The notes below the pieces were generated by a model. That model did not search any database. It saw only the letters and a list, made by a program, of their open reading frames with translations, and was not told the DNA's origin. A program made the position numbers and the translations under genes. 64,000 nt of DNA from Gnomoniopsis sp. IMI 355080 (Eukaryota > Ascomycota > Sordariomycetes > Diaporthales > Gnomoniaceae): assembly GCA_027946555.1 (NCBI GenBank), contig JAPEVC010000005.1:124001-188000 (forward strand), written 5' to 3'. Of this stretch, positions 21,567-30,769 are shown piece after piece. The stretch's first letter is position 1; every line of letters begins with the position of its first letter.

Positions 21567-24500
21567 ATGGATCGCGACCGAGATCCTAAGCGTCGGAGGC
21601 TGGACTTCAACCCCCTTCGATCTGATGACCGCTGGGATGCCGTGCCCGCGCGCAAGAATGGTCCCTCCCACGCCAATGGCCGCTTCTCCGGACGGTCAAC
21701 GCCGCGCGGTGGCAACGCCAACTTCGCGACCCCGGAACCACAACGACCCACCACCAACGAGGACACTATTCCCCAAGATGCTGATGATGATGATGATGCA
21801 CTCGCCCTCGACCGTGATTGGTATGCTGGGGACGAGTCGGGTCACACCTTTGGCGACGACGCGCATAACCCCTTCGCTTCATACGACAACAGTTGGGCCG
21901 AGACCCAGGAGCAGGAGCGCGCCATGGTTGAGAAACGCGTTGGGCGGTTCGATCGTCAAAGTACGAAACAGGCCCAGAAGCAGAAAGACATAGATGCTTG
22001 GGAGACGAACCGCATGTTGAGTTCTGGTGTGGCACAGCGACGAGCCCAGGAATATGAGGACGATGAGGATTCTATGCGTGTGCATTTGCTGGTGCACGAC
22101 TTGAGGCCACCGTTCCTGGATGGGAGGACAATCTTCACTAAACAACTGGACCCGGTGCCCGCCGTGCGGGACCATCAAAGTGATATGGCGGTGTTCAGTC
22201 GGAAGGGAAGTAGGGTCGTCAAGGAGAGAAGGCAGCAGCGAGAACGGCAGAAGCAGGCACAAGAGGCGACAAATCTTGCCGGAACTACGCTGGGAAATGT
22301 CATGGGGGTCAAAGACGAGGACGATACCGACAGCGCCCTCCCAGCCATCAAGCAAGAGGAGGACAAACCGATCGAGCCTCAGTCCCATAAGTTCAGCGAC
22401 GTCATGAAGAAAAATGACGGGGCAAGTAACTTCAGTCAGAACAAGTCGCTGAGGGAGCAACGCGAATTTTTACCAGCTTTTGCAGTAAGAGAGGATCTAC
22501 TTCGCGTCATCAGAGATAACCAGGTGATTATCGTTGTGGGTGAGACCGGTTCCGGAAAAACAACTCAGCTCACTCAATTCCTTCTTGAAGACGGCTACGG
22601 AAATAGAGGAATGATTGGGTGTACCCAGCCCAGGCGAGTGGCCGCAATGTCCGTTGCGAAACGTGTCAGTGAAGAGATGGAATGCAAATTGGGCAGCACA
22701 GTCGGCTATGCTATCCGGTTCGAGGATTGCACGAGTAAAGAGACTGTCATCAAGTACATGACTGACGGTGTGTTGTTGCGGGAATCGCTCAACGAGCCGA
22801 ATTTGGACCGCTACTCGTGCGTGATCATGGACGAAGCTCACGAAAGAGCCTTGAACACAGACGTCTTGATGGGCCTCTTCAAGAAAATCTTGCAGAGACG
22901 ACGGGATATCAAGCTTATTGTTACCTCCGCGACGATGAACTCGAAAAGATTCTCGGATTTCTTTGGAGGTGCTCCGGAGTTCACCATTCCAGGTCGAACC
23001 TTCCCCGTCGATGTCATGTTCTCTCGATCACCGGTTGAAGACTATGTCGACCAGGCTGTCCAGCAAGTGCTGTCAATCCACGTATCGCAAGGACAAGGAG
23101 ACATTCTGGTCTTCATGACTGGTCAAGAAGATATCGAGGCGACTTGTGAACTGATACAAGAGAGGCTGAACGCTCTGAATGATCCTCCGAAGCTCAGCAT
23201 CTTGCCTATTTACAGTCAAATGCCTGCGGATCTGCAGGCCAAAATTTTCGATCGAGCCGCGCCTGGTGTGCGCAAGTGCATCGTGGCCACCAATATCGCG
23301 GAGACCAGTCTGACGGTCGATGGCATTATGTTTGTGGTTGATGCCGGCTACTCGAAACTGAAGGTCTACAATCCGAGAATGGGTATGGACACCCTGCAAA
23401 TCACTCCTATATCGCAAGCCAACTCTGGGCAACGCTCTGGTCGTGCTGGACGGACTGGCCCTGGTAAGGCGTATAGGCTCTATACGGAAAAGGCTTATCA
23501 AGATGAGTTGTATATTCAAACAATCCCTGAGATACAAAGGACGAACCTGGCCAATACAGTATTGCTCATCAAGTCGCTTGGAGTAAAAGATTTGCTGGAC
23601 TTTGATTTTATGGATCCTCCACCACAGGAAACAATCACAACCTCACTATTCGACCTTTGGGCACTTGGCGCCTTGGATAATGTCGGCGAGCTGACGGATC
23701 TCGGCAGCAAGATGAACGCTTTCCCTATGGACCCGTCTCTGGCAAAGCTCCTGATCACGTCTGTGGATTATGGTTGCAGCGAAGAGATGATCACTATCGT
23801 TTCCATGCTCTCGGTACCTAATGTTTTCTACCGTCCCAAGGAGCGCCAGGAAGAATCCGACGCCGCACGCGAGAAGTTTTTCGTTCCCGAATCCGACCAT
23901 CTCACCTACCTTCACGTCTACTCGCAATGGAAATTCAACGGTTTCTCCGATAGGTGGTGCAACCAGCATTTCCTGCACTCTAAATCTCTTCGCCGCGCCA
24001 AAGAAGTGCGCGATCAGCTGCTTGATATCATGCGCAACCAGAAGATGGAAATGACTTCGTGTGGGACCGATTGGGACGTCATTCGCAAATGCATTTGCAG
24101 TGGATACTATCATCAAGCGGCCAAGGTCAAGGGCATCGGCGAATATGTCAACTTGCGCACATCAGTCACCGTCCAGTTGCATCCGACATCCGCGCTGTAC
24201 GGGCTAGGCTTCCTGCCCGACTATGTGGTTTACCACGAGCTGATTCTCACTTCCAAGGAGTACATGTCGACAGTGACAAGCGTCGACCCGCGCTGGCTCG
24301 CGGAGCTGGGCGGGGTTTTCTACTCGGTCAAGGAGAAGGGTTACTCTGCAAGGGACAAGCGAGTAATAGAAACGGAGTTCAACCGCAAAATGGAGATAGA
24401 GGCACAAATGCTTGAGGACAAGAAACGACATGATGAGAAGCTGGCCGCAGAAGAAAATGGCCCGGTCACTGGCATTGTGAATCGCTCTGGAGCCAAGAAG

Positions 24501-24572
24501 AAAATAGTGACAGCGGGCGCGGTCAAGAAGCCGGTTGTCAAGAGGAGGGGTGGCGGAATGGCGTTCAGATAA
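21567..24572 (+). CDS. PRP16: Pre-mRNA-splicing DEAH-box ATPase Prp16
   Basis: About 1001 residues in one exon; the first ATG is 21567, while the frame upstream lacks ATG. A charged N-terminal ~300 residues precede the helicase core: Walker A GETGSGKTT (about 326-334), TQPRRVAAMSVAKRV, DEAH box VIMDEAHERALNTDVLMG (about 420), SAT at about 455, QRSGRAGRTGPG (about 620), then ratchet/OB domains with SYLHVYSQWK-type and CGTDWDVIRKCICSGYYHQA motifs. The details (IGCTQPRRVAAMSVAKRVSE, PESDHLTYL, GIGEYVNLRTS) match Prp16/DHX38 rather than Prp2, Prp22 or Prp43. It remodels the spliceosome between the two catalytic steps, in the nucleus. A single-exon helicase of 3 kb contrasts with intron-rich neighbours. 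Confidence 0.96.
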   Translation: MDRDRDPKRRRLDFNPLRSDDRWDAVPARKNGPSHANGRFSGRSTPRGGNANFATPEPQRPTTNEDTIPQDADDDDDALALDRDWYAGDESGHTFGDDAHNPFASYDNSWAETQEQERAMVEKRVGRFDRQSTKQAQKQKDIDAWETNRMLSSGVAQRRAQEYEDDEDSMRVHLLVHDLRPPFLDGRTIFTKQLDPVPAVRDHQSDMAVFSRKGSRVVKERRQQRERQKQAQEATNLAGTTLGNVMGVKDEDDTDSALPAIKQEEDKPIEPQSHKFSDVMKKNDGASNFSQNKSLREQREFLPAFAVREDLLRVIRDNQVIIVVGETGSGKTTQLTQFLLEDGYGNRGMIGCTQPRRVAAMSVAKRVSEEMECKLGSTVGYAIRFEDCTSKETVIKYMTDGVLLRESLNEPNLDRYSCVIMDEAHERALNTDVLMGLFKKILQRRRDIKLIVTSATMNSKRFSDFFGGAPEFTIPGRTFPVDVMFSRSPVEDYVDQAVQQVLSIHVSQGQGDILVFMTGQEDIEATCELIQERLNALNDPPKLSILPIYSQMPADLQAKIFDRAAPGVRKCIVATNIAETSLTVDGIMFVVDAGYSKLKVYNPRMGMDTLQITPISQANSGQRSGRAGRTGPGKAYRLYTEKAYQDELYIQTIPEIQRTNLANTVLLIKSLGVKDLLDFDFMDPPPQETITTSLFDLWALGALDNVGELTDLGSKMNAFPMDPSLAKLLITSVDYGCSEEMITIVSMLSVPNVFYRPKERQEESDAAREKFFVPESDHLTYLHVYSQWKFNGFSDRWCNQHFLHSKSLRRAKEVRDQLLDIMRNQKMEMTSCGTDWDVIRKCICSGYYHQAAKVKGIGEYVNLRTSVTVQLHPTSALYGLGFLPDYVVYHELILTSKEYMSTVTSVDPRWLAELGGVFYSVKEKGYSARDKRVIETEFNRKMEIEAQMLEDKKRHDEKLAAEENGPVTGIVNRSGAKKKIVTAGAVKKPVVKRRGGGMAFR

Positions 24573-24666
24573 AGGCTAGAATGTTGAAGTCAAAATCTTG
24601 GACCAATGGCACTTAAGCCTTTCTGCAGTGGGCTCTTTCCATTCCTCTTCCATCTCAATGCGCTTT

Positions 24667-25152
24667 TCAAGACTTCGTAACGTCTACCTTGGTCTTGTCT
24701 GTGATCGCTTTTGTCAGCACAACTACCTAGGCATGTCTTTAATGCTCGGAATGGGCATTGTGTTTGCACGCCATTCCCGTCTTTCGAAATAAGTCGTCCC
24801 AGCCTCGACTTACAGAACGCAACAAAGTCCTTGATATTGGCCGCCTTTTCCTTCGGCGTGGGATAGTACCACGCAGCGTTTGTTAACTCCTGGTCTACAT
24901 CAAGCGCCACGCATGTTAGTCAGATACCAAAGCTGTTGCTTGATGAATATAGGGTTCATCACCGTCCGCTTTGATGTTGTAATAACTCGCATCACCCTTC
25001 CAAGGGCAATGAGTCGAGTGCGACGTCTTGGTGAGGAACTCGGTCTTTACGGAGGAGGGCGGGAAGTAGACGTTGCCCTCGACCTCTTCCCAGGTGTCCG
25101 CCTCGGCGAGGACGGTCGAGCCGACGGTGGCTTTGGCGTGGCCGGTAGGCAT
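24667..25152 (-). CDS. DUF427 domain protein
   Basis: Three exons, 24963-25152, 24814-24894 and 24667-24698, give 100 residues. The whole protein is the DUF427 fold: ATVGSTVLAEADTWEEVEGNV-like start, VYFPPSSV, STHCPWKGDASYYNI and NAAWYYPTPKEKAANIKDFV, ending FYKTKVDVTKS after splicing. The last intron has GTAAGT, a GCTGAC branch site and CACAG. Homologues are widespread in bacteria and fungi; the biochemical role is not established. It is convergent with Prp16, with only 94 bases between stop codons, so the mRNAs probably overlap. Confidence 0.88.
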
Positions 25153-26146
25153 TTTGCGAGATGGGAGAGGTGAGACCAGAAAAAGGAGGTAGTGCTATTA
25201 TGAGATTCAAGTCTCAAAATACACGGCGCTTCGTCGTGATGGTGGTCATGTAGGTAGGTAGGAGGACGACAAAGTGGCGCCGTCCGAGCTGCGTCAAATC
25301 GCTGATTCACCTTCGTCTTCTCCAACGAGGCAGGAATTATCGCTGTGCCTTTTGCGGGGTTCGTCAGAGACATACCCGCATTGGAGAATCGCGGATAGGA
25401 GGCTCCGACCTAGCGGCCTAGCAGCGTCTAAATAGCATGGCTCCAGCCGAACGGTACAGACGTACAGCCTGCGCCTTGTACATAGGCTTCTGGACGCCTT
25501 ATGTCAAATCATACTTGATGTTGCGGATGAGTAACCCAGTTTTTCTTAGCATCCATTCTCACGGATCCAACCTCGCGCAACGTTCTTATATCGACCTGGC
25601 TGTATTTGCGCAACACCGCCATGGGTTGCAGGGCGGCCAAGTCGAAAGATTGAGACGGTCGAGTAGGAGGGACAGGTTAGGAAGGTTGGGAAGTCATCGC
25701 GTTTGGTGTGGAGTGCGAGGTTGACTGTGCAGAGTATGATCCTAGGACGGCCTATGCAAGGGCAAGAGGGTAAACTTATTAATGGATCTGACAAGTTTCG
25801 AACCCTTTGACCTCGAATAAGTATTCACGTCGATTTAGTACTTATTTCCAAAGCCATAGTGGGTGAAGCTGCGCTTGAAGTTCAGTGTAACTTGATGCTA
25901 CAAAAACCATTCGTGGAGCTAGTTGAATATAATTCCTATGGGTTAGCTACCTATATCACATCAACATCTGTACTGCCGGGACAGCAACAGCACGATGCTC
26001 CTATATATAAATAAGTCTATCTAGGTAGTGGGTGGCCTCCTTTGATTTTCGAAGCTTATTATCCACTAGCCACAAACTGCTAATTGCTAGTTTCGTCCTC
26101 TTATTTCGATACTCTTTACATAAGCCACTTTCATTGAATAGCTGCT
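25153..26146. other. Spacer with recurring GTAGGTAGGTA motif
   Basis: About 1 kb with no gene recognised. A TAGGTAGGTAGG stretch lies at 25251-25263 and CTATCTAGGTAG at about 26018-26029; the DNA from 25800 on is AT-rich. Confidence 0.45.
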
Positions 26147-26876
26147 ATGGCACCCTCAACTCAACGACATATCGCCGGCAAAGTATCGTCGTCTCATACT
26201 GCTACAGGTGCCCACTGCCGGTCCAGGCGAAAATACCATCACCAATTTTGACCACCTACTCGGACACAGTCTCAGTCTATGATTGTAGAAATCGATGCTG
26301 AAGCTCTTCGCCTTCGGGGCTGCGGCCGAGCTGAAGAAAGTCGAAACACAATTTGTGCTTATAATTTGGAGAATTAGACGCAGACTACAAGTCTGTTCTG
26401 TCGAGACTTGGACGCTCAATTTCTTGGCATGTGCAGGGAAATGGGAGAAATTCAGGCTCAAACCTATGCACGACAGTCACAGTCAGCGGAACAAGGGCGA
26501 AGTCTCAGCGCTTCATCGTTGAACGGCCCAGAAATACAAGTATCGATGAAGATTATCTTCGTGTCGCCAGGGCCGCTAAGCAATTATAGTCGTCGCCGAA
26601 TTTGTGACTGACTTGGGCGAGCTGGAATGGAAGCAAGCGAGGACGTCGCGGCGATCTGGTCAGAAGTCAGAACTTGACGCTAGAGTGACCGAGCTTTTAC
26701 GAAACGTTAAAGATGGGCATGAGACCCAGACGAGACCGTTCCTGGAAAGGGACGAGCCCCCGGCGAAGCAGCAGCGAACAAACGAATGGATGGACCTGCC
26801 AGAGCTGACGTGTTGGATTTGTAGAAAGACAGTCCAAAACCTCGTGGCGGTGCCTAAGGCCCTTGTGAAGAAGTAA
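26147..26876 (+). pseudogene. Possible degenerate coding region, family unknown
   Basis: Reading starts at an ATG (MAPSTQRHIAGKV) and charged, helix-like protein sequence then appears in different frames: IVEIDAEALRLRG, then GAAAELKKVETQF one frame over, then LDAQFLGMCREMGEIQAQ after an in-frame TAG. It ends with a clean 90-codon frame (26604-26876) reading SELDARVTELLRNVKDG, ELTCWICRKTVQNL and a stop. Either several very short introns or frameshifts and a nonsense codon separate the pieces. I cannot name the family. The last frame has coding-like composition. Confidence 0.3.
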
Positions 26877-27642
26877 ATTATCATACGTTTAAGGCTGGCT
26901 AGTTTCTTTTGAAAAGTAAGAAGACGTATAGCTTTCCGGACCGTGTAATGCTTATACAAAGCGGAAGAGGCTGAAATGAACTATAATATAACGAGTCGGG
27001 GCTGTTCGAGGTAGTGTTCAAGGGGATAATAAAGCTGGGTCTAGCACTCAGCACTCTGGGTGAGGTACGGGATAGTTCGTCCTAAATATGAGTCGTTGCA
27101 TGACAGCGAGCCATTGAGCTTGATCAGGTTATGAAAGTTCGCATTCTCTAAGCTGAAGGTCGGGTTGTTGCTCACAGACGGTGAAGTGATCTGGGACGAT
27201 TTGAACGATGAAGGGTAGTCTCATCTTACATTTGCAAGTCACTTCAAAGGCACACGTCTGCTCAGCTAAGCTAAAATATTCTCGAGATTATGGCCTTACA
27301 AGTCACCAAGCTTTCACCTTGATATCTTCCCCAAAGGAGTGGTCTCAAAATATTGCTTCATTGAAGACTTTTGCGGTCTCAGCTAGCATACATGCCTTCC
27401 TGATTGTATGGGTATATCAACGATGTTCTTCCTCTCTTTCACTTGACTGAATTCATCCGTTCACTCCACTTCTGAGCACCGACCATCTTAAAAAGGAGCT
27501 GCTCGAGCTGCTCTGTCGGTGAAAGAAAGACGGGCGGGAACATCCTTCAGGGCCCAGTGTGTGTTGATGGTGTGCCGAAGTAACGACCAACGTTGCGAGC
27601 GAATCAATCGTCTTTTCGTGGGGATGTCCCAACTAGGACACC
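26877..27642. other. Spacer, no gene seen
   Basis: About 770 bases. Short plus-strand frames around 27208-27450 have no recognisable features. Confidence 0.4.
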
Positions 27643-27855
27643 TTAAGCCGAGGGGGCTTCCGACACACAGTAGCAGTCGTATAGTTGGGCACCCGTGGGG
27701 CCCTTTGTAGTGGCTATGCAAGTACCACCTTGGGCATTCTCACTGGCGCACTTGTCCGGGCAGATCGCATCGCAAACGGGCTTGGACTCATATCCACTTT
27801 GAGCGTAAACAGTGACCACGGAGGTGAGGAGAATGATCGAGGAAAAGAACTTCAT
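27643..27855 (-). CDS. Small secreted six-cysteine peptide, defensin-like spacing
   Basis: 70 residues in one exon. Residues 1-18 form a classic signal peptide (MKFFSSIILLTSVVTVYA) with probable cleavage after Ala18. The mature ~52 residues hold six cysteines at 28, 32, 36, 46, 61 and 63. The spacing is C-x3-C-x3-C-x9-C-x14-C-x-C, so a CxxxC and a terminal CxC are present as in cysteine-stabilised alpha-beta peptides, although the first gap is short for that fold. The mature region is roughly neutral to acidic. It may be an antimicrobial peptide, a host-interaction effector or a surface peptide; none can be shown from sequence. It stands alone in a gene-poor stretch with TATA-like elements upstream. 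Confidence 0.72.
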   Translation of the reverse strand: MKFFSSIILLTSVVTVYAQSGYESKPVCDAICPDKCASENAQGGTCIATTKGPTGAQLYDCYCVSEAPSA

Positions 27856-27920
27856 TTTGATGTAGATTGTAGGTATCGGAGGCAGTGGAATGAGAGGTCA
27901 GGTGGCTTTAGACTTTGTGC

Positions 27921-27930
27921 AATATATTTA
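27921..27930 (-). promoter_or_regulatory. TATA-like element upstream of the six-cysteine peptide
   Basis: The sequence TAAATATATT on the minus strand lies about 65 bases before the start codon; a second AT run, TATATATAAT, sits at about 27997-28006. The spacing suits a strongly expressed or inducible secreted-protein gene. Inference only. Confidence 0.4.
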
Positions 27931-29190
27931 TTGAAAGAGTTTATGTGAGAGGATACGAAATGAGGACTGGTGTGCAGTCGGGGGCTTCACGTCGATTATA
28001 TATAATTTTCTTTTAGCAATATCTAGACCGATGACTTTGTACGAGTCAATATTGAAAACCTTATTATCACAATAAAGCAAAGAAGGGCGCGCGCCATTGT
28101 ATTATGATCCTCCAAGCTAGAGAACACACGATTCATGGATGAGCCAAGCCACCATAAGTGCTACAAACACATAGTACTATGTAGTACCACAAAAAGACAT
28201 GTTGTCACTTCAGCCTTTCTATTCATCACTCTCTAAGCGTCCTTGGCGGATTTGTGAAAAGGGAATCGAATCAGGCCCCTGGTGTCATGGGCTGAAACAC
28301 ATCCAAGCAAAAGGATCTCTGGCATATCGGTTGATAGATATATATAGTCAATTCTGGCGTGTAAGCGAATTGAATTCCAACTTCAAGTACAAAGTACCAT
28401 AGGGATCATCACCAAGCTGAGTGAGTACATTGGGAACTCCTGAGGTCTATGGGTCCATTGCTCTTTAATAAGTTTAGACTGCAGCTTGACTGTCTGAAGT
28501 GGAAACGGTTCGTTTGTCTGACTTTCATCGGGGAGGCTGAGTCTCAAGTCTATGATTAATGAATTCAGGACTCTGGCTTCGACTTGGCAGCCCACTTAGC
28601 TTGTTGTCCACGCTTAGCGAATTGGATCACCCCAGATTCCAGGTTTTCTAGAAAATTCCTAATAAAGAGTAGCAGCCTCATGTCCACGCGCGCGCGCACT
28701 GCCGTGGATGCACTTACTTACTAGCGCCCGTCTAAATGTACTCCATGCCGTGCCACTCCCAGTCATCAGGGAAGATGTAACCACAGGCCAAACTCGCCGT
28801 CGACAGATGCTATGACTTTGTGAGAGTTTGGAAGAAAAGAGACTGGCTGCCATAAAATAAGCCTTCTCCAGATCATCCGGTTTCGCTTATTAGTCGCTAC
28901 CCAGATACCCAGTTTTTTGACTTCGAACATGATTCTTGGCATCGCCTTACTATGTATCGTGAAGTGCCTAGGTGCCCATCAATGCTTACGTAAACGCTCA
29001 TGAGTAGGAGGTCATTGAGCGTGGGTGGCATGGATGGATCCCCTGCAACTCTTTGTGCTATCGATAAGGTGCTATCGATAAGAAATTTCACGACTTGTCG
29101 TCCACCATGGCGCCCATCGAAACTCACTTTCCATAGCAACTTGTTTACTTTTTCTTCCCAATTTTTCTCGCGCCGTTGTCACATCCCAAA
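27931..29190. other. Spacer, no gene seen
   Basis: 1.26 kb. It contains a (CG)n run near 28687-28696 and a direct repeat GTGCTATCGATAAG at about 29055-29083. Only short, featureless frames occur. Confidence 0.45.
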
Positions 29191-30399
29191 ATGGCGCCCA
29201 CACGACCTTCCAAAAAGGCAAAAGCCAAGGCTCGTGCACAATCCAAGAAGCAGTCCACAAAACCATCTAAGCAGCTCCTCGCCGAAGCAACCGCCTATCT
29301 CGAACAAGGCGATGCAGCAGGCGCCATTCAACTTGCAAAACAAGCCCTTGACGCCGCCCTCGATAGCGACGATTCCCGTGCATGCGCGGCTTACAACCTG
29401 CTCGGCGAGATCAATGTGGAGTTGGGGGAGATCGACGCAGCGCGAGCATACTTCCTCGAGGCAGTGCAAATAGACACAGAGGGCGCCTTGCCAGAGGATC
29501 TGGGCGGTGGTCCCGAGAAGTTCAACTGGTTGGCGCAACTATCCGAGGACGGCGGCGCGGACTCTGTAAAGTGGTTCGAGAAGGCCGCAACGTGCATGCG
29601 CGCGCAGATACAAGCCCTAACCGACGCCGCCGCAGAAGCCAAGCGAAAAGGCAGCGCGCACGGCGCATTGGAGAAGGAAATCGAGGCCAAGATCGACGAG
29701 AAGAAGCAGAAGCTATCAGAGACACTGTGCGCAGTGGCAGAGGTGTACATGACGGACTTGTCATGGGAGGATGACGCCGAGGCCCGGTGTGAGACGCTGG
29801 TCACAGAGGCGACGATGCTGGCGCCTGAGCTGCCGGATGCGTGGCAGACCGTGGCCAATGTGCGGGTCAGTCAGAGTCGGCGGGAGGATGCCGTAGCTGC
29901 TCTGGAGAGGAGTCTGGCGCTGTGGGCGGACTTGGAGCCAGAGGATCCACGAGTGCCGAATTTTCCGAGCCGGGTGGCGCTCACACGGCTATTGATGGAG
30001 TGCGAGCTCGAGCAAAGGGCGACGGAAGTGTGCGAGAGGCTTGTGCTTGAGGATGATGAAAGCGTGGAGGCGTGGTATTTGGGTGGATTTGCGCATTATA
30101 CCCTTGGTGAGAAGCTGAAGAGCGCCTCAGAAGAGACGAAGAACGGAGACACAAAAGGGGGTGATGCTTGGAAGAGGCATTGGGTGAGAGCCAAGCAGTG
30201 GCTGTCGCAATGTTTGCTGCTCTTTGAGGCTCAAGAGTATGAAGATGACAGGCTGGGGGAGCATGCCAAGGAATTACTATCTGCCATGACCGAACAGGCA
30301 CCTGACCTGCCTGATGAAGACGAAGAGGACGGCGAAGGCTGGGAGGATGTTGAAGACGGAGAGAACGGCAGCAAAGACGAGGAGATGGACGATTCGTAA
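29191..30399 (+). CDS. ACL4: Acl4-like assembly chaperone of ribosomal protein L4 (TPR protein)
   Basis: 402 residues, one exon from ATG 29191. A very basic N-terminus (PSKKAKAKARAQSKKQ) precedes tetratricopeptide-like repeats: ATAYLEQGDAAGAIQLAKQA, AAYNLLGEINVELGEIDAA with YFLEAVQID, PDAWQTVANVRVSQSRREDA and VEAWYLGGFAHYTLGEK. The C-terminus is extremely acidic (DEDEEDGEGWEDVEDGE). Basic head, TPR body and acidic tail match yeast Acl4, which holds newly made Rpl4 in soluble form and escorts it to the nucleus. This fits a ribosome-assembly role like that of Pwp1 elsewhere in the window. Convergent with the polymerase gene. Confidence 0.88.
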   Translation: MAPTRPSKKAKAKARAQSKKQSTKPSKQLLAEATAYLEQGDAAGAIQLAKQALDAALDSDDSRACAAYNLLGEINVELGEIDAARAYFLEAVQIDTEGALPEDLGGGPEKFNWLAQLSEDGGADSVKWFEKAATCMRAQIQALTDAAAEAKRKGSAHGALEKEIEAKIDEKKQKLSETLCAVAEVYMTDLSWEDDAEARCETLVTEATMLAPELPDAWQTVANVRVSQSRREDAVAALERSLALWADLEPEDPRVPNFPSRVALTRLLMECELEQRATEVCERLVLEDDESVEAWYLGGFAHYTLGEKLKSASEETKNGDTKGGDAWKRHWVRAKQWLSQCLLLFEAQEYEDDRLGEHAKELLSAMTEQAPDLPDEDEEDGEGWEDVEDGENGSKDEEMDDS

Positions 30400-30769
30400 T
30401 CTCGTCGACACGAATGGCTCACTCAACATCAGCTTGATATGCTCTTGGGAACCATGGTGTCGGATTAAATGTGAACCTTGACTTCCTCTCAACTAGAGTT
30501 GGCGTCAAGAAGGGCTTCTGCCGTCAGCACAAGCGACAAGCACCATGGCTAGCGTCAGCCCCTGAGGACCATAATATGAGACCGCAGCCCTTGCTGTGTG
30601 ATTAGTATCACATACGCAGCGGTACATACCTACTTTCCTAAGGAGACACTTTTGTGGGCAACAGTTGCGCGAATGCTAGTACGCTGAGATCATTTGCGAT
30701 TCTCAGCATCGGCTAGAAGTAGCCAAATCTTAGAGGTATCAGTAATCATGCATCTTGCCTATCGTAGGC
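30400..30769. other. Convergent 3' spacer
   Basis: 370 bases between the stop codons of Acl4 and the family X polymerase; no gene seen. Likely 3' UTRs. Confidence 0.45.

Noticed and set aside
25780..25870. Minus-strand GGTTCGAAAC resembling a tRNA B box
   Set aside because: No acceptor stem, D arm or anticodon arm can be folded around it.
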